Origin: Actinophytocola sp.
GTDB lineage: Bacteria > Actinomycetota > Actinomycetes > Mycobacteriales > Pseudonocardiaceae
Length of the DNA: 43,217 nt
Direction of reading: 5' to 3'
Assembly: GCF_009379765.1 (NCBI RefSeq)
Contig: NZ_WHTD01000058.1
Span: 1 to 43,217 of the forward strand
Shown: one piece after another, positions 38,781 through 43,217 of the stretch
How the letters are laid out: each line of letters opens with the position of its first letter
Numbering within the stretch: position 1 is the first letter of the stretch
Notes under the pieces: model-generated
Told to the model about the DNA's origin: nothing
The model's input: only the letters and a program-made list of their open reading frames with translations
The model's database searches: none
Program-made: the position numbers and the translations under genes

Positions 38781-39998
38781 ATGGTCACCGTTGGGGTCGT
38801 CGGGCCGCGAGATCTGGTGACGTCGACCCGCAAGGTCGTGGGATCCATGCCTGGCGTCACGACCGTCGCTCTCCCCTACCGCACGGAGACGCAGACCGTG
38901 GAGGTCGTCCGCGGCGCTCCCGGTGAGGTCGACGCCTGGCTGTTCACCGGGGTCGTGCCCTACGAGGTGGCGTCCGGGGCAGGCCTGCTCGACCGGCCGG
39001 CGAGCTTCGTCAACTACACCGGGGCTCCCCTGCTCACCGCGATGATCCACCTCCTCAAGGAGGGCCACGACCCGTCCTCGTTCAGCATCGACATCCTCGA
39101 CGTCGGTCAGGTGGACGAGACCCTGAAGGAGGCGGGCATCGCCACCTCCGGCGCGCACGTCCTCCCCTACCGCCGCGGCCTGACCGCCGCGGACATCGTC
39201 GAGTTCCACCAGGAACGCGCGGCGGAGGGGGTCGGCGTCGCCATCACGTGTCTTCGCTCCGCCTACGACGTGCTGCGGACCGAGACGACGGCGATCCGCC
39301 TCGCGCCCTCGATCCACTCGGTCAGGTACGCGATGCAGCAGCTACTCGTGGCCTTCGGCGAGGCACGTTCGGACGACGCGCAGGTGGCGGTCGGCCTGTG
39401 CGAGGTCGATGCCGCGGCCGAAGGGGACCTTCGGCGCGAGGCCAGCGGCCTCGGCGGAACCGTTGTGGCGCAGCGCGATGGCCGGTTCTTCATCTTCACC
39501 ACCCGAGGACCGCTCGAGGTCGCGACGTCCGGCTTCACGGAGCTCCCGCTCGTCGCGAAGCTCGGGGCGGCCCACGGCACGATCCGGGTGGGGTTCGGCG
39601 TCGGCGGATCCGCCGCCGAGGCGGCGGCGCTGGCTCGCCGTGCTCTCGGCCGCGCCGGCCGGCTCGGCAAGGAGGCGGCCGTCGTCTCCATGCGCAACGA
39701 CATCGACCTCACGTTGTCGGGCACCTCCCTGCGGTCGCTGCGCCGCCCCTCGCTGTCGTTGCTCAGCGAGCGGGCCGGCTTGTCGAAGGCCACCCTCGTC
39801 AGGCTTCAGGAGATGCTCGCCGCGCAGGACGACGCGACAGTCACCACGCGCACGGTCGCCGCCGCCCTGAGCGTTCAGCAACGCACGGCCCGGCGGGTCC
39901 TCAACCGCCTCGAGCGCGCCGGTGCCGCCCAGTCGACCGGACGGCAGGGACTTGGCGGCAGTGGACGGCCTCTCGTCACCTATCACCTGTACCTCTGA
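38781..39998 (+). CDS. Transcriptional regulator with sensor domain, GGDEF-like middle and C-terminal HTH
   Basis: A 405-residue protein. Residues 1-190 look like a periplasmic-binding-type sensor (VTVGVVGPRDLVTSTRKVV; DAWLFTGVVPYEVA; AEGVGVAITCLRSAYDVL). Residues 210-300 (IRVGFGVGGSAAEAAALARR) resemble the degenerate GGDEF-like domain of CdaR-type regulators. Residues 320-405 hold a helix-turn-helix (SLLSERAGLSKATLVRLQEM) and a second winged helix (VAAALSVQQRTARRVLNRLE). ATG 38781 has GGAGCAGGA upstream; TAGGAT at 38727-38732 may be its -10. It lies between the two halves of the catabolic cluster and is the best candidate for binding the shared palindromes. Confidence 0.75.
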   Translation: MVTVGVVGPRDLVTSTRKVVGSMPGVTTVALPYRTETQTVEVVRGAPGEVDAWLFTGVVPYEVASGAGLLDRPASFVNYTGAPLLTAMIHLLKEGHDPSSFSIDILDVGQVDETLKEAGIATSGAHVLPYRRGLTAADIVEFHQERAAEGVGVAITCLRSAYDVLRTETTAIRLAPSIHSVRYAMQQLLVAFGEARSDDAQVAVGLCEVDAAAEGDLRREASGLGGTVVAQRDGRFFIFTTRGPLEVATSGFTELPLVAKLGAAHGTIRVGFGVGGSAAEAAALARRALGRAGRLGKEAAVVSMRNDIDLTLSGTSLRSLRRPSLSLLSERAGLSKATLVRLQEMLAAQDDATVTTRTVAAALSVQQRTARRVLNRLERAGAAQSTGRQGLGGSGRPLVTYHLYL

Positions 39999-40036
39999 GC
40001 CGCGCTTGACTTCACTTCTCGCCGGATGCCAAGGTT

Positions 40037-40060
40037 AATTACGGTCCATTCCATAATTCG
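40037..40060. promoter_or_regulatory. Operator 2 of the catabolic cluster
   Basis: AATTACGG-N6-CCATAATT: same left half and same 6-bp spacing as operator 1, with one mismatch in the right half. It lies 15-38 bp before the aminotransferase ATG. Confidence 0.65.
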
Positions 40061-40074
40061 CCACGAGGGGTGTC

Positions 40075-41295
40075 ATGTTGACCGCAGGTCGAGCACGCCT
40101 GGCCGTTGACGGCGGGCCGCCGGTCCGTCGTGGTCCGCTGACACCCAGGCAGCCCTTTCCCGAGGAGGCCGTCCGGCTGGCGACGGAGGCGATCCGCTCC
40201 GGCTCCCTCTTCGGGGTCGGTGGAGTCCTCACGGAGCGCTTCGAGACCGAGTTCGCCGCGTTCTACGGTGCGGACCACGCGGTGACCGTCTCGTCCGGCA
40301 CAGCCGCGATCCACACCGCGCTCGCGGCGCTCGACCCGAGCCCCGGGGCCGAGGTCGTCACGGCCCCGATCACCGACGCAGGCAGCGTTCTGCCCATCCT
40401 CTACCAGGGATGCGTCCCGGTGTTCGCGGACGTGGCGGACCACCTGGGGATGGACCCGCGCGCCGTCGAGGCGTGCGTCACCGATCGCACCGTCGCGATC
40501 CTCGCCGTCCACCCGTTCGGGGGTGCCACCGATGCGCGTGCTCTCCGCGCCATCGCTGATCGGCATGGCGTCGCGCTGCTCGAGGACTGCAGCCAAGCGC
40601 ACGGCACGCGCTACGACGGCACGTTCCTGGGCCGGTACGGACACATCGGCATGTACTCGCTGCAACAGTCCAAGCAGATGACCGCGGGCGAGGGAGGGGT
40701 CTGCGTCACCGACGACGATCGGCTCGCGTCGGAGATGCGACTGTTCCGCGACAAGGGCTGGGACCGTGCCGGCGGCGGGTCACGCGGCTACCCGCGACTG
40801 GGCCTCAACTACCGGGCCAGCGAGCTCGTGGCCGCGGTGGCCCTGCCCCAGCTGGCCACGCTCGACAGCGTGCTCGCCAGGAGACGGAGCTCCGCCGCAC
40901 TCTTGGACGCGGCGGTCGACAAAGCCCCGGGCGTCACCCGATGGAACCCGCTGGCCGGCTGCGACGCCTCCTACTGGTGCTATCCGTTCTTCGTTCCGAG
41001 CGGGGACACGGCGAGGTGGGGCGAGGCACTGGCGGCGGAGGGCGTGCCCACGACTCCGGGATATATCGGCGAACCCATCTACGCGTGCATGGCGGCGCTG
41101 CAGGGCGGCGGCACGTTCGGCACGAGCGACTACCCCCTGGATCGCGCCTACCCGCCCGACCTGTGCCCTCGCGCCCGCGATGCGCTGACCCGGCTGATGG
41201 TCTTCTGGCTGCACGAGGATCTCACCGGGGACGACGTGTCCGACGTCGGAGCCGCGATCATCAAGGTGGCGACGGCGTTCGCCCACCAGCCCTGA
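40075..41295 (+). CDS. DegT/DnrJ/EryC1/StrS-family aminotransferase
   Basis: A 406-residue PLP-dependent sugar aminotransferase. VTVSSGTAAIHTALAAL binds the phosphate, LLEDCSQAHGTRYDGTFLG carries the Asp that contacts the pyridine nitrogen, and the Schiff-base lysine is in YSLQQSKQMTAGEGG. LGLNYRASELVAAVALPQL is the usual RMSEL-type motif. Relatives aminate keto-sugars or keto-cyclitols. With the dehydrogenase and aldolase nearby it may act on an amino sugar or aminocyclitol in either direction. Start ATG; preceded by operator 2 and CGAGGGG. Confidence 0.92.
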   Translation: MLTAGRARLAVDGGPPVRRGPLTPRQPFPEEAVRLATEAIRSGSLFGVGGVLTERFETEFAAFYGADHAVTVSSGTAAIHTALAALDPSPGAEVVTAPITDAGSVLPILYQGCVPVFADVADHLGMDPRAVEACVTDRTVAILAVHPFGGATDARALRAIADRHGVALLEDCSQAHGTRYDGTFLGRYGHIGMYSLQQSKQMTAGEGGVCVTDDDRLASEMRLFRDKGWDRAGGGSRGYPRLGLNYRASELVAAVALPQLATLDSVLARRRSSAALLDAAVDKAPGVTRWNPLAGCDASYWCYPFFVPSGDTARWGEALAAEGVPTTPGYIGEPIYACMAALQGGGTFGTSDYPLDRAYPPDLCPRARDALTRLMVFWLHEDLTGDDVSDVGAAIIKVATAFAHQP

Positions 41296-41307
41296 GTTCC
41301 GGTCCGG

Positions 41308-41907
41308 TCAAGGCAGCGGTTCTCGCACGACGCCGGCGATGACCGAGGTCACGACCTTGTGGACGGCTTCGGCCTCCGGCGGGGCGCCTCTTCGGTCGGC
41401 GAACAGCAGGTGTCCGGTCCCGATCAGCGTGGGAGCGAGCGCGTCGACCTCGGCGTCGGCGGCGATGCGGCCCAGCTCGCGCTCTGCGGTGAGGTAGGAG
41501 CCGATCATGACCGTAGCTTCCGTCAGGACCGGGACGCCGGCCGGCCAGGCCTGGCGCAGCCGGGCGCGCAGCTCGTCCCGGAAGGTGACGAGGGCGACGA
41601 TCGCCACCGCGACCGACCCGAACAGGGCCGTCAGCGCGTCGGTGAGGTTGCCGGCGACGGTGCCGGTTCCGGCGGACTCGCGCAGGGCGGCGGCCTGGGC
41701 GTCCATCCGGTCGACGCGGTCGAGCACGAAGTCGGCGAGGAAGGCGTCGAAGTCGGCGAAGTGGCGGTGCAGGACGCCCTTGGCGCAGCCTGCCTCCGTG
41801 GTGACCGCACGGCTGGTCAGCCCGCTCGGCCCGGCCCGGAGCAGGACGCGATCGGCGGCGTCGAACAGCTGCTCGCGCACGTCGCGGATGGCCACCCCGG
41901 TCGGCAC
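41308..41907 (-). CDS. TetR-family transcriptional regulator
   Basis: A 199-residue regulator. The helix-turn-helix is LTSRAVTTEAGCAKGVLHRH (about 28-47); the rest is the helical ligand domain (LTDALTALFGSVAVAIVALV). I chose GTG 41907, which follows a strong GGAGGAGG. ATG 41958 is also open in frame and sits six bases after TACAGT, so a leaderless longer form is possible. It is divergent from a methyltransferase gene around a perfect palindrome. Confidence 0.88.
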   Translation of the reverse strand: MPTGVAIRDVREQLFDAADRVLLRAGPSGLTSRAVTTEAGCAKGVLHRHFADFDAFLADFVLDRVDRMDAQAAALRESAGTGTVAGNLTDALTALFGSVAVAIVALVTFRDELRARLRQAWPAGVPVLTEATVMIGSYLTAERELGRIAADAEVDALAPTLIGTGHLLFADRRGAPPEAEAVHKVVTSVIAGVVREPLP

Positions 41908-41949
41908 CGCGCCTCCTCCATTCCCACGCCAGGCCCCACCCGGTTGCCG

Positions 41950-41967
41950 AGTGGGCATGTGCCCACT
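41950..41967. promoter_or_regulatory. TetR operator palindrome
   Basis: AGTGGGCA-TG-TGCCCACT is a perfect 8-2-8 palindrome between the divergent TetR and methyltransferase genes, overlapping the likely -10 boxes on both strands. Binding by the adjacent TetR is inferred. Confidence 0.75.
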
Positions 41968-42786
41968 GTACCGCCGAGGCAGTCACGCCCTTCCGAGCAC
42001 GAGCCTCATCAACACCGACAGGTAGCGGAGTCGTTCGGCTCGGACGCCGAACGCTACGACCGGGCCCGGCCCCGCTATCCCGAAGCCATGGTGGACCGGA
42101 TCGTGGCCGCCGGCCCCGGGCCCGACGTCCTCGACGTCGGCTGCGGCACCGGCACAGCGGCCCGGCAGTTCCACGCGGCCGGCTGCAAGGTACTGGGCGT
42201 CGAGCCCGACGCGCGGATGGCTGACTTCGCGCGGCGCAGCGGGGTCGAGGTCGAGGTGGCGACGTTCGAAGCCTGGGACCCCGCCGGCCGGGAGTTCGAC
42301 GCGGTCATCGCCGGTACGGCCTGGCACTGGGTGGACCCGGTCGCCGGAGCGGCCAAGGCGGCACAGGTGCTGCGGCCCGGCGGCCGGCTCGCGCCTTTCC
42401 ACCACGTGTTCCAGCTTCCGTCCGACGTGGCGGACGCCTTCGCCACGGTCTACCAGCGGGTGGTGCCCGACTCGCCGTTCAACCTCCAGCCGACGAGGCA
42501 AGCGCTGGACGCGTACCAGGTGCTGTTCACCAAGATCGCCGACGGGATCCGAGAGGTGGGCGGCTTCAGCGACCCGGAGCAGTGGCGATTCGACTGGGAG
42601 CAGTCCTACACCCGGGACGCGTGGCTGGACCAGATGCCAACCCATGGCAGCCTCACCCAACTCCCGTCGGACAAGCTGGCGGAGGTGCTGGAGGACGTCG
42701 GGGCCGCCATCGACGCGATGGGGGGCAGCTTCACCATGCCGTACGCCACGGTGGCGGTCACCGCGGCACGAACCGAGGCAGCCTGA
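41959..42786 (+). CDS. Class I SAM-dependent methyltransferase (start uncertain)
   Basis: The core begins QVAESFGSDAERYDRARPRY, followed by the SAM motif VLDVGCGTGTAARQFHAAG, VLGVEPDARMADFARRSGVE, IAGTAWHWVDPVAG and AAQVLRPGGRLAPF: a Methyltransf_11-type enzyme of about 255 residues. Relatives usually begin a few residues before HRQVAESFG, but no ATG, GTG or TTG lies there. The nearest in-frame start, GTG 41959, is inside the operator, so the start codon may be lost or non-canonical. Probably regulated by the divergent TetR. Confidence 0.85.
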   Translation: MPTVPPRQSRPSEHEPHQHRQVAESFGSDAERYDRARPRYPEAMVDRIVAAGPGPDVLDVGCGTGTAARQFHAAGCKVLGVEPDARMADFARRSGVEVEVATFEAWDPAGREFDAVIAGTAWHWVDPVAGAAKAAQVLRPGGRLAPFHHVFQLPSDVADAFATVYQRVVPDSPFNLQPTRQALDAYQVLFTKIADGIREVGGFSDPEQWRFDWEQSYTRDAWLDQMPTHGSLTQLPSDKLAEVLEDVGAAIDAMGGSFTMPYATVAVTAARTEAA

Positions 42787-43024
42787 CCGGGCACTCCGGA
42801 CGCCTCCACGACGAGGCGGGCGGCACGCGAAACATGGCTCCGCCACCGCGGTCGTCGCGGCGTGAGAGTGGCGGCAGGGCCGGGGAAACGGCCTGGCGCG
42901 CAAGGGTTCTCACCGGGATTGGTGGACGATCCGGACGAGATCGTCTACCACGTGTCGGTTCGGTGCCGAGGCTGTGCCAGCAACCTGAACCGTGCCGGAC
43001 CGGTGGGTGCGGTGCGCCGTCAAG

Positions 43025-43217
43025 TCACCGATATCGCGCTGGCAGTGGCCACAGTGGACTCGGCATCGGTTGCGTCAGCCAGCCGTAGCCGGCCAGGTGA
43101 CCCGGTTTGTCGTCCACACCCGACGCGGTCGTGGCCGGCAGGGTGAGCCGGACCTGGATCTTGGCGTGCTCGAACCCCTTGCCCGCCAGACAGTCCGACG
43201 CCACGTCACAGGTGATC
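43025..43217 (-). pseudogene. Truncated DUF222 protein, continuing past the window end
   Basis: Minus-strand sequence CDVASDCLAGKGFEHAKIQV, RLTLPATTASGVDDKPGHLA, GYG matches the middle of the DUF222-HNH protein at 21241-22416. After GYG the similarity stops, and an unrelated 17-residue tail ends at a stop at 43025-43027. The HNH half is missing, so this copy is probably a broken gene. Confidence 0.7.

Overview
This is a GC-rich actinobacterial chromosome segment, most likely from a Pseudonocardiales-type organism (Amycolatopsis/Pseudonocardia relatives). The grounds are codon use, a furA-katG pair, the tiny ribosomal protein bL37, a DUF222-HNH (13E12-type) protein, an actinobacterial terpene synthase/P450 pair and many apparently leaderless promoters. 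I see no rRNA, tRNA or CRISPR array.

Layout. 1-3.7 kb: catalase-peroxidase katG (cut by the window edge) with its regulator furA, the bL37 microgene, a methyltransferase, and a divergent DUF5997/LysR-effector-domain pair. 3.7-6.4 kb: a compact terpenoid pair, a cytochrome P450 overlapping a class I terpene synthase. 6.5-10.2 kb: a secreted protein, a TetR regulator and a groEL whose upstream region holds a tandem TetR-like operator and a CIRCE element; the expected groEL start codon reads ATA. 10.5-18.1 kb: HxlR regulator with twin operators, a decayed SDR and an intact SDR, an acyltransferase, a ferric-reductase-like flavocytochrome, a VOC protein, a small membrane protein and an arsenate-reductase operon (ArsR-ArsC fusion plus ArsC) with no efflux pump nearby. 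18.1-24.5 kb: a plasticity zone with a decapitated GntR regulator, an MmgE/PrpD gene, a Met-rich membrane protein behind a CsoR/RicR-like operator, remnants of two transposases, a DUF222-HNH gene, an orphan copy of the VOC promoter region and a complete IS1380-family element.

24.5-28.6 kb: the most intriguing locus, an overlapping operon of an EamA transporter, a Sir2-NTPase-TPR protein (interrupted by an apparent single frameshift) and a nitrilase-family hydrolase. The Sir2 plus NTPase plus repeat architecture recalls NAD-consuming STAND proteins, though the Sir2 domain looks like a deacylase. 29-31 kb: a small membrane peptide and a wrecked SARP/AfsR-type regulator. 31.1-33.1 kb: three tightly packed genes of unknown function, one carrying a peptidoglycan-binding-like module and the next a coiled-coil membrane protein; I regard this as a second candidate for an undescribed system.

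33.1-41.3 kb: a probable catabolic cluster with two amidohydrolases, a secreted beta-propeller protein, a Gfo/Idh/MocA oxidoreductase, a DapA-type aldolase, a regulator with a C-terminal helix-turn-helix, and a DegT/DnrJ aminotransferase. Two copies of one inverted repeat (AATTACGG-N6-CCRTAATT) precede the propeller gene and the aminotransferase gene and suggest one regulon. 41.3-43.2 kb: a TetR/methyltransferase divergon around a perfect palindrome, then a truncated DUF222 gene running off the window.
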